Assembly: GCF_009604455.1 (NCBI RefSeq)
Contig: NZ_WEGL01000001.1
Span: 186,001 to 250,000, forward strand
DNA: 64,000 bases
Source: Streptomyces sp. RB17
GTDB taxonomy: Bacteria; Actinomycetota; Actinomycetes; Streptomycetales; Streptomycetaceae
Direction: 5' to 3'
This document shows positions 40,858 through 50,324 of the stretch, piece by piece. The number at the start of each line of letters is the position of its first letter. The stretch's first letter is position 1. The translations under genes and the position numbers were made by a program. Below the pieces are notes generated by a model, which was not told the DNA's origin, did not search any database, and worked only from the letters and a program-made list of their open reading frames with translations.

Positions 40858-42255
40858 TCAAGGAAGCGGACAGGGCGGCGACACCACCCCGGCCTCGTAC
40901 AGCGCGTGCGCCGCCCGTAGGACAAGGTCGTCGCGGTGGCGGGCGGCGACCAGTTGCAGCCCCACGGGCAGGCCGTCTCCGTCCGTGCCCACCGGGACGG
41001 TGGCGGCCGGCTGCTGGGTGAGGTTGAAGGGGTAGGTGAACGGGGTCCAGCCCGTCCAGCGGTGGTGGGCCGAGCCCCTGGGGGCCTCCACGCCCGCCTC
41101 GAACGCCGTCAGCGGCAGGGTCGGGGTGACCAGGAGGTCGTAGCGCTCGTGGAAGTGGCCCATGCGCCGGCCGAGGTCCATGCGGACGTCGACCGCGGCC
41201 AGATAGTCCAGCGCGCTGTAGCGGGCGCCCCGCACGCAGATCTCCCGCAGGCCCGGGTCCAGCAGCTGCCGTTTGCGTGGGGAGAACCGCTCGGTGAGCC
41301 GGGCCGCGCCGCTGAACCACAGGGTGTGGAACGCCTCCACCGGCTCGCTGAAGTCGGGGTCGGCCTCCTCGACATACGCGCCGAGGTCGGCCAGCCGGGC
41401 CACCGTCCGCCGTACCGCCGCCGCGACCGCAGGCTGCACCGCGACCTGGCCGCCCAGCGTCGGGGAGTACGCCACCCGGAGGCCGTGCACGCCGCCGCGC
41501 AGCCCTTCCGTGAAGGAGCCCGGCGCGGGCGGCAGGCCCGACCAGTCGCGGGGGTCCGGGGCGCCGATGACGTCCAGCAACAGGGCCGCGTCGGCCGCGT
41601 CCCGGGTCATCGGTCCGGCGTGGGAGAGGGTGCCGAAGGCGCTGGCCGGGTAGAGGGGCACGCGGCCGTACGTCGGCTTCAGGCCGAAGATGCCGCAGAA
41701 CGCGGCCGGGATGCGGATGCTGCCCCCACCGTCCGTGCCGAGCGACATCGGGCCCGCGCCCAGCGCCACGGCCGCCGCGCTGCCCCCGCTGGAGCCGCCG
41801 GCGGTGCGGGAGTGGTCGTGCGGGTTGCGGGTGATCCCGGACAGCGGGGAGTCCGTCACGCCCTTCCAGCCGAACTCGGGGGTCGTCGTCTTGCCGAGGA
41901 ACACCGCGCCGTGCTCCCGGAGCCGGGCCACCGAAGGGGCGTCCTCGGCCCAACTCCCCTGCTCGGAGATCGTCCTGGAGCCGCGCAGGGTCGGGTGGCC
42001 GCGCAGGAGGAGGATGTCCTTCACCGTCACCGGCACCCCGTCGAGCAGCCCGGCCGGCTCACCGCGCCGCCAGCGCTCCTCCGACTCCCGGGCCCGGGCG
42101 AGCGCGTCCTGCTCGGTGAGACGTACGAACGCGTTCACCTCCGGCTGGATCCGGCGCGCCCGCTGCAGCGCCTGTTCGGTGGCCTCCACGGGGCTGAACT
42201 CGCCCTTGCGGTAACCGTCGAGGAGCGCTACGGCGGTGAGGTCGGTGAGCTGCAT
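40858..42255 (-). CDS. Amidase-signature hydrolase
   Basis: A 465-aa amidase with the catalytic Lys (TVKDILLLRG), the Ser-rich signature AGGSSGGSAAAVALG and the nucleophile loop LGTDGGGSIRIPAAFCG. These enzymes hydrolyse amides by a Ser-cisSer-Lys triad. GGAGGG precedes ATG 42255. It is 41 bp downstream of the hydroxyacid dehydrogenase gene, probably in one operon. Probable role: releasing ammonia from an imported amide. Confidence 0.88.
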   Translation of the reverse strand: MQLTDLTAVALLDGYRKGEFSPVEATEQALQRARRIQPEVNAFVRLTEQDALARARESEERWRRGEPAGLLDGVPVTVKDILLLRGHPTLRGSRTISEQGSWAEDAPSVARLREHGAVFLGKTTTPEFGWKGVTDSPLSGITRNPHDHSRTAGGSSGGSAAAVALGAGPMSLGTDGGGSIRIPAAFCGIFGLKPTYGRVPLYPASAFGTLSHAGPMTRDAADAALLLDVIGAPDPRDWSGLPPAPGSFTEGLRGGVHGLRVAYSPTLGGQVAVQPAVAAAVRRTVARLADLGAYVEEADPDFSEPVEAFHTLWFSGAARLTERFSPRKRQLLDPGLREICVRGARYSALDYLAAVDVRMDLGRRMGHFHERYDLLVTPTLPLTAFEAGVEAPRGSAHHRWTGWTPFTYPFNLTQQPAATVPVGTDGDGLPVGLQLVAARHRDDLVLRAAHALYEAGVVSPPCPLP

Positions 42256-42296
42256 GCACCCTCCAAGAGGCCAAGAGGTCCACGAGGTCCAACAGG

Positions 42297-43247
42297 TCAG
42301 TGACCGGGGACGTAACCCCGTTTCTTGTCGACCACGTTCACCAGTGATCTGCCCGCCGCCCACCGGTCGTACAACTCCACGAACTGCGCGCCCAGTTCGT
42401 CCCGCCAGCCGACCGTGTCCCCGCTCATGTGCGGGGAGACCAGCAGACCGGGCAGGTCCCACAGGGGGCTGTCCGGGGGGAGGGGCTCGGAGGTGAACAC
42501 GTCCAGGGCGGCGCCCGCGATCCAGCGCCGGTTCAGGGCGTGGGCGAGGGCGTCCTCGTCGACGAGCTGACCCCGGCCGACGTTGACGAAGAACGTCGAG
42601 GGCTGCATCACGCCGAAGCGGTGGGTGTCGAACATGCGGTACGTCTGCTCGGTGAGCGGCGCCGCCGCGATCACCCAGTCCGCGCGGGAGATCAGCCGGT
42701 CCAGGTCGCCCGGGCCGTGGATCCCGGTGCGTGGGACGCGGCCGACCAGGGCCGTCGTCACACCGAGCGCCTTCAGGGTGCGTACGATCGCCCGGCCGAT
42801 CGGACCCGAGCCGACCACGCACGCGCGCGTGCCCGACACCCGCCGGCCCTCCCGGTGCCGCCAGGCCCGCTCCCGCTGCAGCTCCAGGGTGCGCGGCAGG
42901 TCCTTGGCGGCCGCCAGCACCAGGGCCGCCACGTACTCGGCGATCGGCTGGTCGAAGATCCCGCGCGCGTTCGTGACCACCGTGTCGGACGCGGCCAGCT
43001 CCGGGCCTATCAGATGGTCCACGCCCGCGCTCGCCGTGTGTATCCAGCGGGGGCGGGGCCCCTGGCCGGGCCAGGCCTCGCGGACCGCGTGCGAGGTGAA
43101 GTCCCAGACCAGGAGCACGTCCGCCGTCGGCAGCCGCTCGGCCAGATGCGCGGCGTCCGTGTGCACGATCCGGGCGCGGCCGGTCAGCCGGCCGAGCCGC
43201 GGTGGCGGGTCGGCGTCCAGGACCAGGACGGTCGGCAGGGTCGTCAT
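42297..43247 (-). CDS. D-2-hydroxyacid dehydrogenase
   Basis: A 316-aa NAD(P)-dependent enzyme: cofactor motif CVVGSGPIGRAIV (GxGxxG), catalytic Arg in NVGRGQLVDE, Glu in FTSEPLPP and His in VSPHMSGDT. It interconverts a 2-oxoacid and a D-2-hydroxyacid. Divergent from the twin racemase-family genes across a region with four 20-23 bp repeats. Confidence 0.88.
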   Translation of the reverse strand: MTTLPTVLVLDADPPPRLGRLTGRARIVHTDAAHLAERLPTADVLLVWDFTSHAVREAWPGQGPRPRWIHTASAGVDHLIGPELAASDTVVTNARGIFDQPIAEYVAALVLAAAKDLPRTLELQRERAWRHREGRRVSGTRACVVGSGPIGRAIVRTLKALGVTTALVGRVPRTGIHGPGDLDRLISRADWVIAAAPLTEQTYRMFDTHRFGVMQPSTFFVNVGRGQLVDEDALAHALNRRWIAGAALDVFTSEPLPPDSPLWDLPGLLVSPHMSGDTVGWRDELGAQFVELYDRWAAGRSLVNVVDKKRGYVPGH

Positions 43248-43266
43248 ACGGGGCGGCTCCGGGCGT

Positions 43267-43355
43267 CTGACGTGCGCGGATCATGTGTGCTGCGCGCGGA
43301 CCAAGTGCGCTGACGTGCGCGGACCAGGTGCGCTGACGTGCGCGGATTATGTGCG
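43267..43355. repeat. Four 20-23 bp tandem repeats in the divergent promoter region
   Basis: Units begin at 43267, 43290, 43310 and 43333; consensus CTGACGTGCGCGGACCAGGT plus GCG. About two helical turns each. They lie between the dehydrogenase and the first racemase-family gene, so they may be regulator-binding iterons, perhaps for the IclR protein. Confidence 0.6.
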
Positions 43356-43448
43356 GATTGACCACGCTCGCACCCGAACCTACCTTCGTCAACACGGGCG
43401 CATTCGCGATCCGTTGCCTGCTCGTCTCCCAGCCCGAGGGTGGCAGCC

Positions 43449-44249
43449 ATGGACGTCTCTTTTCTCGGCGGCCCCCGCCCCCAGCGCGGTGTGGGAGTCG
43501 TGGCCCCCTTCGACTTCGCCCTGGACCGCGAGCTGTGGCGCTGGGTGCCCGACGAGGTGTCGCTGCATCTGACCCGGACGCCGTTCGTGCCGGTCGAGGT
43601 GAGCCTGGACCTGGCCCGGCTGGTGAGCGAGCACGAGACCCTCGGGGACGCCGTGCACGCGCTGACCGCCGTCGCGCCCGAGGTCGTCGCCTACGCCTGC
43701 GCCTCCGGCAGCTTCGTCGGCGGGGTCGCCGGGGAGCGGGCGATGTGCGCGGCGATGAGCCTGGCGGGCGCGCCGCCCTCGGTGACCACCTCCGGGGCGC
43801 TGCTGGAGGCGCTGGACGAACTGCGGATACGCCGCGTCGCGCTGGTCACGCCGTACACCGTGTCGGTGACCCGGGCGCTGCAGGACTTCGTCGCCGAGGC
43901 CGGCGTCGTGGTCACCGGGTGCGCCTTCATGGGCCTGACCCGGCACATCTGGAAGGTGCCGTACCGGGACGTCGTGGCGATGGCCCGGCAGGCGGTACGG
44001 CCCGGCACCGCCGACGCGCTCTTCATCTCCTGCACCAACTTGCCGACGTACGACGTGATCCCCCAGCTGGAGGCCGAGCTGCGCATCCCCGTGCTGTCCG
44101 CCAACCAGGTCACGATGTGGGCTGCGCTGCGCCGGCTGGGTACCCGAGCCGTGGGGCCCTATCAGGCGCTGCTGGACGAGTCGGCGCGCGCCTGGCCCCC
44201 CGCACTGCCGGAAGAGACGCCGGAAGAGACGCAGGAAGGCTGGACATGA
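43449..44249 (+). CDS. Asp/Glu racemase / maleate isomerase / arylmalonate decarboxylase family protein, paralogue 1
   Basis: A 266-aa two-domain protein with two candidate catalytic cysteines: Cys84 (AYACASGSF) and Cys195 (FISCTNLPT). Maleate isomerases and Asp/Glu racemases use such a pair; arylmalonate decarboxylase keeps only the second. GAGGG precedes ATG 43449. It overlaps paralogue 2 by ATGA, so the products are made together and may interact. Confidence 0.82.
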   Translation: MDVSFLGGPRPQRGVGVVAPFDFALDRELWRWVPDEVSLHLTRTPFVPVEVSLDLARLVSEHETLGDAVHALTAVAPEVVAYACASGSFVGGVAGERAMCAAMSLAGAPPSVTTSGALLEALDELRIRRVALVTPYTVSVTRALQDFVAEAGVVVTGCAFMGLTRHIWKVPYRDVVAMARQAVRPGTADALFISCTNLPTYDVIPQLEAELRIPVLSANQVTMWAALRRLGTRAVGPYQALLDESARAWPPALPEETPEETQEGWT

Positions 44250-44983
44250 CCGCACTCGGATTCCTCTACCCGGGCCACTCCGCCGAGGACGACTATCCAC
44301 GCATCGAGCAGCTCCTGGGCAGCGACATCCGGGTGGACCTGGTCCACACCGACATCGGCGAGGACGCGCACCGGGTGGCGGCGCTGCGCGAGATGGGCTC
44401 CGCCGAACGGCTCGGGGTGGGCATGGAGCGCCTGCGGCTGACCGGGGCCGAGACGGTGGTGTGGGCGTGTACCAGCGGCGGCTTCGTGCACGGCTGGGAG
44501 GGCGCCCAGGACCAGGTGCGCACACTCGCCCGACTGGCCGGGATGCCGGCCTCCTCGACGTCCTTCGCCTTCGTGCACGCGGCCCGGGAGATCGGGGTAC
44601 GGCGGGTCGCGGTCGGCGCGACCTACCCGGAGGACATCGCCGCGCTGTTCGCGGACTTCCTGCGGGCCGGCGGGATCGAGGTGACCGGGATGCGGTCCTC
44701 CGGGATCATCACGGCGGCGGAGGTCGGCACGTGGGGCGAGGAGGACGTGCTGACGCTGGCCCGTGCGGCGGACGTGCCGGACGCGGAGGCGGTCCTGCTG
44801 CCGGACACCGCCCTGCACACGGCCGCGCATCTGTCGCTGCTGGAGAAGGCGCTGTCCAAGCCGGTGCTCACGGCGAACCAGGTGACGGTGTGGGAGGGGC
44901 TGCGGCTGGCCGACCGCCGGGTGAACGCGCCGAGGCTGGGGACGCTGTTCACACGGGAGCCCCTGGTCCAGGTGCGGGAATAA
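44246..44983 (+). CDS. Asp/Glu racemase-family protein, paralogue 2 (lacks the second Cys)
   Basis: A 245-aa paralogue of the previous protein with Cys75 ([10 protein letters not shown]), but the second position is Asp187 (LLPDTALHT). It cannot use the two-base cysteine racemase mechanism. It may be a decarboxylase or isomerase of changed chemistry, or a non-catalytic partner. The shared [14 protein letters not shown] segment near the C-terminus matches [14 protein letters not shown] in paralogue 1. Confidence 0.82.
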   Translation: MTALGFLYPGHSAEDDYPRIEQLLGSDIRVDLVHTDIGEDAHRVAALREMGSAERLGVGMERLRLTGAETVVWACTSGGFVHGWEGAQDQVRTLARLAGMPASSTSFAFVHAAREIGVRRVAVGATYPEDIAALFADFLRAGGIEVTGMRSSGIITAAEVGTWGEEDVLTLARAADVPDAEAVLLPDTALHTAAHLSLLEKALSKPVLTANQVTVWEGLRLADRRVNAPRLGTLFTREPLVQVRE

Positions 44984-45057
44984 GCGGGAATAAGCGGAGA
45001 CTGCCTCCTGTTAGTGGGCTCTGGACAGCTCACGCCACAAATCAGGAGGCCCGCACC

Positions 45058-46191
45058 GTGTCGGCAGACGAGGCAGACGAGATCCGGGGCGAAGACGACG
45101 TCCGGGGCACAGACGAGATCCGGGGCATCACGCACGGGACCGCCCCCGTACCCCTCTCCGTACTGGACCTGGTGACCGTCGGCGCGGGCAGCACCGCCTC
45201 CGACGCCCTGCGCACAAGCGTGGCGCTGTCCCGGCTGACGGAGGCACGCGGCTTCCACCGGTACTGGGTCGCCGAGCACCACTCCATGCCCGGTGTCGCC
45301 TCCTCCTCGCCGGCCGTGATCCTCGCCCACCTCGCCGCCCACACCGAGCGCATCCGGCTCGGCTCGGGCGGCGTCATGCTGCCCAACCACGCGCCCCTGG
45401 TGATCGCCGAGCAGTTCGGCACGCTGGAGGCGCTGGCGCCGGGCCGGGTGGACCTCGGCCTCGGCCGCGCGCCGGGCACCGACGGGGCCACGGCCGCGGC
45501 CCTGCGCCGTACCGACACCCTGAACGAGGGCGCCGACGACTTCCCGCAGCAGCTCGCCGAACTCACCCGCTTCCTGGACGACGACTTCCCCGACGGGCAC
45601 CCCTTCCGGCGGATCCACGCGATCCCGGGCCCGGTGCAGGGCAGCACCCCGGGTGGCGTCCAGTCCCCGCACCGCCCGCCGGTCTGGCTGCTCGGCTCCT
45701 CCGGCTTCAGCGCGCGCCTCGCCGGTCTGCTGGGCCTGCCGTTCGCCTTCGCGCACCACTTCTCCGCGCAGAACACCATCCCGGCCCTGGACCTGTACCG
45801 GCAGACCTTCCGCCCCTCGGAGGTCCTGGACGAGCCCTACGCCCTGATCGGCGTCTCCGCCCTCGCCACCGACGACGCGAGCGAGGCCCGCCGCCAGACC
45901 CGGGCGATGGCGCTCAACATGCTCCGGCTGCGCACCGGCCGGCCCGGTCTCTTCCCCGACCCGGACGAGGCCGAGAAGCACGAGTTCAGTCCGATGGAGG
46001 AGGAGTTCATCACCTCCTGGACGTCCAACATCGTGCACGGCACAGCCGACGAGGTCCGCGCCGGCCTGGACGACCTCCACAAGCGCACCGGCACCGACGA
46101 GCTGATGCTCGTCTCCCATGCCCACCGCGGCGAACTGCGCCTGCGCTCCTACGAGTTGATCGCGGACGCGTACGGCTTGCCGACGGCCTGA
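45058..46191 (+). CDS. LLM-class flavin-dependent oxidoreductase
   Basis: A 377-aa luciferase-like protein: [73 protein letters not shown], a MsnO8-like group of FMN monooxygenases. GTG 45058 follows AGGAGG with 8-bp spacing. The first 25 residues are an acidic imperfect repeat (DEIRG, DDVRG, DEIRG). Substrate unknown. It lies 74 bp after the racemase pair but has its own promoter-like region. Confidence 0.87.
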   Translation: MSADEADEIRGEDDVRGTDEIRGITHGTAPVPLSVLDLVTVGAGSTASDALRTSVALSRLTEARGFHRYWVAEHHSMPGVASSSPAVILAHLAAHTERIRLGSGGVMLPNHAPLVIAEQFGTLEALAPGRVDLGLGRAPGTDGATAAALRRTDTLNEGADDFPQQLAELTRFLDDDFPDGHPFRRIHAIPGPVQGSTPGGVQSPHRPPVWLLGSSGFSARLAGLLGLPFAFAHHFSAQNTIPALDLYRQTFRPSEVLDEPYALIGVSALATDDASEARRQTRAMALNMLRLRTGRPGLFPDPDEAEKHEFSPMEEEFITSWTSNIVHGTADEVRAGLDDLHKRTGTDELMLVSHAHRGELRLRSYELIADAYGLPTA

Positions 46192-46309
46192 AGCCGCGAA
46201 ACCGGGCGGTCCCGGGGGACCGGAGCCCCCGGCACCGCCCGCGCATCGCGTCCCACCGCTACCGCAGGAACGGCCCCGTCACCGGCACCCTCGCCGCCTG
46301 ACCGTCAGC

Positions 46310-46940
46310 AGAGCGTGGCGCAGGCCGGCCGTCGGGGAGCCGCCGCCTGCGGAGGCGGTCGCGGCGAGGTCGGCGAGTGCCGAGCGTGGGACCTGTACGG
46401 ACGCGCGGGCCGACCGGTGCTGACGGTGGGCCAGTCGGAGCTGGCGTCGGCGGGTCGGTCGGGGCCGGTTGCGGGTGGGCCGGAGCTGTCCGCCGGCCGG
46501 TCGGAGCCGGCTGCGGGCAGGCCGGAGGCTACGGCGGATCGGCCGGTGCTGGCGGTGGGTGGGTTGGGGCTGACGTCGGCGGGTCGGTCCGTGCCGATGG
46601 CGGCTGGTCGGGGCTGCCGGTGGGCGGGCTGGAGCTGACGTTGGCGGGCCGGTCGGGGCGATGGCGGATCGGCCGGAGCTGGTGGTGGGCGGGTCGGTCG
46701 GGCCGATTGCGGATCGGCCGGAGCTGGCGGCGGGCAGGCCGGGCTGGCCGAGGGCGGGCCGGAGCCGACGTCGGCGGGTCGGCCGGGCCGATTGCGGATC
46801 GGCCGGAGCTGGTGGTGGGCGGGCCGGTCGAAGCCGGCCGCGGGCCGGTCGGAGCCGGCTGCGGGTGGGACGGAGCTGGCCGGGGGCCGGCCGGAGGCTA
46901 CGGCCGATCGGTTGGTGGCGGGGCCGGTGGCCCGCGGGGC
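46310..46940. repeat. GC-rich repeat array between convergent genes
   Basis: The 750 bp from 46192 to 46941 hold no credible gene. From about 46390 the sequence is built from a degenerate roughly 45-bp unit containing GCGGATCGGCCGGAGCTGG, seen clearly at 46664, 46709 and 46794, with diverged copies elsewhere. Unit sequence differs from the arrays at 14101 and 50325. Confidence 0.7.
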
Positions 46941-46941
46941 G

Positions 46942-48744
46942 TCAGGGCTGGGGGCAGGCGTTGACGTCGAGTAGTTCGGAGATACGGTCCGGCGGCACCG
47001 GGCGGGAGTACAGCCAGCCCTGGCCGGTGTCGCAGCCGATGCGGCGCAGGCGGGTGGCCTGGGCCGAGGTCTCCACGCACTCGGCGGTGACGGTGATGCC
47101 GAGCCGGTGGGCGAGCTGGATCATCGCCTCGACGATGACCTCGTCGGCCGGGTTGGGGGCGATCGCGGGGTTCTTGTCGGCCTCGTACTGGAAGCCGCGG
47201 ACGAAGGATCCGTCCAGCTTCAGCGTGGAGACCGGCAGACGGCTGAGGTAGGCGAGGTTGGAGTAGCCGGTGCCGAAGTCGTCGATGGCGATGCGGACGC
47301 CCATGTCGCTGAGCGCCTGCAGGGCCTGCAGCGGGCGGCCGGCCGAGCCCATTACCGCCGACTCGGTCAGCTCCAGCTGGAGGAGGTGCGGGGCGAGTCC
47401 CGTGTCGGCCAGGATCTCCGCCACGTCGGAGACCAGGTCGGAGTCCCACACCTGCCGGACGGCCACGTTGACGCTGACGAAGATGGGCGGCTCCTCGGGG
47501 TGGTCCAGCTGCCAGCGGCGGGCCTGGCGGCAGGCGGTGTTGAGCGCCCAGCGGCCGAGCTGCACGATCGAACCGTCCTCCTCGGCCAGTCCGATGAACC
47601 GATTCGGCGTCAGTGTGCCGAACTGAGGATGATTCCAGCGGATCAACGCCTCGACCCCGGACAGGCGTCCGTCCTCCATGCCGACCAACGGCTGGTATTC
47701 GAGCGCGAATTCGCCGCGGTCGATGGCGGGGCGCAAAGTGGACGACAGGGCCTGACGGGTCATCCGGTGCGCGTTGCGCTCGGGGTCGAACAGGGTCCAG
47801 CGGGCCTTGCCGTCGGCCTTCGCCCAGTACAGGGTCGTGTCGGCCGCCTGCATCAGGCCGGTGGCGGTCGCACCGGCCGCGTGGCGTTCCACGACCCCGA
47901 TGGACGCCGTCAGCGACAGCCGCTGTCCGGCCAGGTCGAAGGGCTCCTCCAGGGCCTTGAGCGCCGAATCGGCGAGATCGGCGAGCTGTTCGGTGCCGGT
48001 GGAGTCCTCCACGAGCAGCGCGAACTCGTCGCCGCCGAGCCGGGCCACCAGCGGGGTCACCGTGCGGGCGTAGCCGGCCTCGTCGGCCACCCTGGTCAGG
48101 CGCTCTGCGACGGACGCGAGCAGCCGGTCGCCGACACGGTGGCCGAGGGTGTCGTTGACCGCCTTGAAGCCGTCGAGGTCCAGGTAGCACAGACCGATCC
48201 GGCCGGTGCCGCTCTGCTCGTACGACTCCGCCTCCAGCGCCGCCGACAGCCGCTCGAAGAACAGCGTGCGGTTGGGCAGCCGGGTCACCGGGTCGTGCAT
48301 CTGCAAGTGCCGCAGCCGGGCCTGGAGTTCGCGGCGGGCGCTGATGTCGGCGACGGACAGCAGCACCCCGGGCTCTCCGTCGCCGAGCGGGCACACCGTG
48401 ACCTGCACCCACACCGAGTGCCCCTCGGGGTGCTTCAGCCGGCGGGTGCAGCGCAGCCGGGCCTGCCGGCCGCGCAGGACCTCGCGGTAGGCGTGCCAGC
48501 TGCGAGCGTCCGAGGCCAGGTCGACGAGGTCGGCGGCCACCCGCCCGCTCAGTGTGTCCGGACCGGTGCCGAGCAGCTCGCCGAAGGCCGCGTTGGCGTC
48601 GGCGACGAGTCCGGCGCGGTCCACGACGGCCATGGCGACCGGCGCGGCCGTGAAGACACGATGGTAGGTGGTGTGGTCACTGTCTGTGACGGCTGACCGG
48701 TCGAGGTCTGCCGCGGGCGTCGGCCCTTCGGACGTTCCGCTCAC
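46942..48744 (-). CDS. cdgA: c-di-GMP protein with PAS, GGDEF and EAL domains (CdgA-like)
   Basis: A 600-aa cytosolic protein from GTG 48744 (GGGAG upstream). PAS domain at about 25-145, diguanylate cyclase domain with intact RLGGDEFALL at about 240, and EAL phosphodiesterase domain with GVEALIRW, the LTESAV, IDDFGTGYS and DGSFVRG motifs. Both catalytic sets look intact. Domain order and gene neighbourhood recall S. coelicolor CdgA, a diguanylate cyclase/phosphodiesterase controlled by BldD that affects development. Confidence 0.87.
   Translation of the reverse strand: MSGTSEGPTPAADLDRSAVTDSDHTTYHRVFTAAPVAMAVVDRAGLVADANAAFGELLGTGPDTLSGRVAADLVDLASDARSWHAYREVLRGRQARLRCTRRLKHPEGHSVWVQVTVCPLGDGEPGVLLSVADISARRELQARLRHLQMHDPVTRLPNRTLFFERLSAALEAESYEQSGTGRIGLCYLDLDGFKAVNDTLGHRVGDRLLASVAERLTRVADEAGYARTVTPLVARLGGDEFALLVEDSTGTEQLADLADSALKALEEPFDLAGQRLSLTASIGVVERHAAGATATGLMQAADTTLYWAKADGKARWTLFDPERNAHRMTRQALSSTLRPAIDRGEFALEYQPLVGMEDGRLSGVEALIRWNHPQFGTLTPNRFIGLAEEDGSIVQLGRWALNTACRQARRWQLDHPEEPPIFVSVNVAVRQVWDSDLVSDVAEILADTGLAPHLLQLELTESAVMGSAGRPLQALQALSDMGVRIAIDDFGTGYSNLAYLSRLPVSTLKLDGSFVRGFQYEADKNPAIAPNPADEVIVEAMIQLAHRLGITVTAECVETSAQATRLRRIGCDTGQGWLYSRPVPPDRISELLDVNACPQP
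48676..48690. promoter_or_regulatory. BldD-box-like palindrome inside the 5' end of cdgA
   Basis: GTCACTGTCTGTGAC is a perfect 5+5 palindrome. It fits the BldD pattern NTNACNC(A/T)GNGTNAN at all specified positions except the two flanking the centre. It lies about 55 bp inside the coding sequence, where a repressor could still block transcription. Confidence 0.35.
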
Positions 48745-49070
48745 CGCTCGCTCCCGCAGTGCACTCGATCGATGTCCGTGCCGGAAAGTGTGCCGATCAT
48801 AGAGGCTGGCCCCGGGCCCTTCCAGCCACTCTCCAGTGTCCCGGACGGAGCACAGTTTCTGACAGATCGTTTCTGCCCGCACCTGGACGGGCTGTTGAGG
48901 CCCCCGACCAGTTGTGACGTTCAGTGAGTGTTTCGGGGTGTCGGGCGCCGGAGCGCGCCGGCGCGCCGGAGGGCGCGCTCACCCTTGTGGTGCAGACGAA
49001 CAGGGCATAAAGCAATAAATAGCAGCAATCTGGATGCGCGTCCCGCGAACCGCGTCCGGAGGTCATGTCC
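48745..49070. promoter_or_regulatory. Divergent promoter region of cdgA and the M6 protease
   Basis: 326 bp without a convincing gene. It contains a GC-rich hairpin (GAGCGCGCC at 48951, GGCGCGCTC ending 48980) and then an unusually AT-rich run (GGGCATAAAGCAATAAATAG, about 49006-49025) just before the protease gene, probably its promoter or leader. Confidence 0.45.
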
Positions 49071-50324
49071 GTGCCCAAGCTGCGCAGCACCGCCGCCGTG
49101 TGCACCACGCTGTCGGCGCTCGCCGCGACCTCGATCCTCACCAACCCGTCGGCCGCCGAGCCCTTCTCCACGACGCCCTGCGTCCTGCACCGGACCGACG
49201 CCCACCACTCCGAGGGCGTGGACACCTGGAACGCGGACTACACCCGCCCGGCCGGCAAGGTCGACGCCGTGATGGTGTTCCTGTCCTTCCCGGACGCCAG
49301 ACCTCGCACCACCCCCGCCGAGCTGGCCGCGGACCACTTCCCGGCCACCAGCCGCTACTACCAGCAGGCCTCCTACGGCAGGCTCACCCTTCGCCCGCAC
49401 CCGTTGAAGCGCTGGCTGCGCATGCCCCGGCCGTCCACGGCGTACGCCATGAAGCGGGACTGGGACATGGCCGACCGGGCCGCCTATCTGCAGGACGCGT
49501 TCGCGGTGGCCGACAAGGCGGTCGACTTCTCCCGCTACCAGGTCGTGTACTTCGTCGCCGATCCGGACGCGCCCGGCGTCGACTCGGACGCCACGAAGGT
49601 CGTGAACCTCGACACACCCGTCCATGTGGACGGCGTCGACGTCCGCCGGGTCGTCACGGTGTTCGAGAAGCACCCGCCGGACCGCCTCGTCCTCGCCCAT
49701 GAGACCGGCCATGTGTTCGACCTGCCCGACCTCTACCACCGCCCGGTCGACGGCAAGGGTGACTGGGACACCCATGTCGGCGACTGGGACCTGATGGGCA
49801 GCCAGTTCGGGCTGTCGCCGGACCTGTTGGCCTGGCACAAGTGGAAGCTGGGCTGGCTGGATCCGCGCCAGGTGGTGTGCGTGCGCGGCGCGCGGCCGAC
49901 CCGGCTGACCCTGGAACCGCTGGAGGCCGGCCCCGGTGTCCCGGTGCAGGGTACGGCGGGCGCCCCGGCCTTCGGCCTCGGGCACGGGGTGAAACTGGCG
50001 ATCGTGCGCACGGGTCCCGACAGCGCCCTGGGCTTCGAGGCGCGCGGTGCGGCCGGCAACGACCGGGCAACCTGCCGGGAGGGTGTCCTGGTCTACCGGA
50101 TCAGAAGCGGCGCGGAGTCCGGCGGCGGCCCGGTGGAGGTCGTCGACGCCCACCCGCACACCGAGGCCTGCTGGGAGAAGTCGGTCTACCCACCCCTCGC
50201 CGACGCCCCGGTCGCCCTCGGCGAGAGCTTCACCGTGCCCGGCGAGGACGTCCAGGTGGAGGTGGAGGGGAGAACGGCCTCGGGGGCGTGGACGGTCAGG
50301 ATCACTCCGGAGATCACCGGCTGA
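49071..50324 (+). CDS. Secreted M6-family metalloprotease
   Basis: A 417-aa exported zinc protease. Signal peptide ends near SAAEP. A propeptide-like stretch precedes the catalytic domain with HETGHVFDLPDLY (HExxHxxxxxD metzincin-like zinc site) and a GDWDLMGSQFG Met-turn. GTG 49071 is preferred because GGAGG lies 8 bp upstream; ATG 49065 is only 2 bp away. M6 proteases such as immune inhibitor A degrade extracellular proteins. It may serve in morphogenesis or nutrition. Confidence 0.87.
   Translation: MPKLRSTAAVCTTLSALAATSILTNPSAAEPFSTTPCVLHRTDAHHSEGVDTWNADYTRPAGKVDAVMVFLSFPDARPRTTPAELAADHFPATSRYYQQASYGRLTLRPHPLKRWLRMPRPSTAYAMKRDWDMADRAAYLQDAFAVADKAVDFSRYQVVYFVADPDAPGVDSDATKVVNLDTPVHVDGVDVRRVVTVFEKHPPDRLVLAHETGHVFDLPDLYHRPVDGKGDWDTHVGDWDLMGSQFGLSPDLLAWHKWKLGWLDPRQVVCVRGARPTRLTLEPLEAGPGVPVQGTAGAPAFGLGHGVKLAIVRTGPDSALGFEARGAAGNDRATCREGVLVYRIRSGAESGGGPVEVVDAHPHTEACWEKSVYPPLADAPVALGESFTVPGEDVQVEVEGRTASGAWTVRITPEITG

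Noticed and set aside
46192..46940. Small genes within the repeat region (two or three open frames of 60-200 codons)
   Set aside because: They translate to the tandem repeat in different frames, with no ribosome site and no conserved domain.
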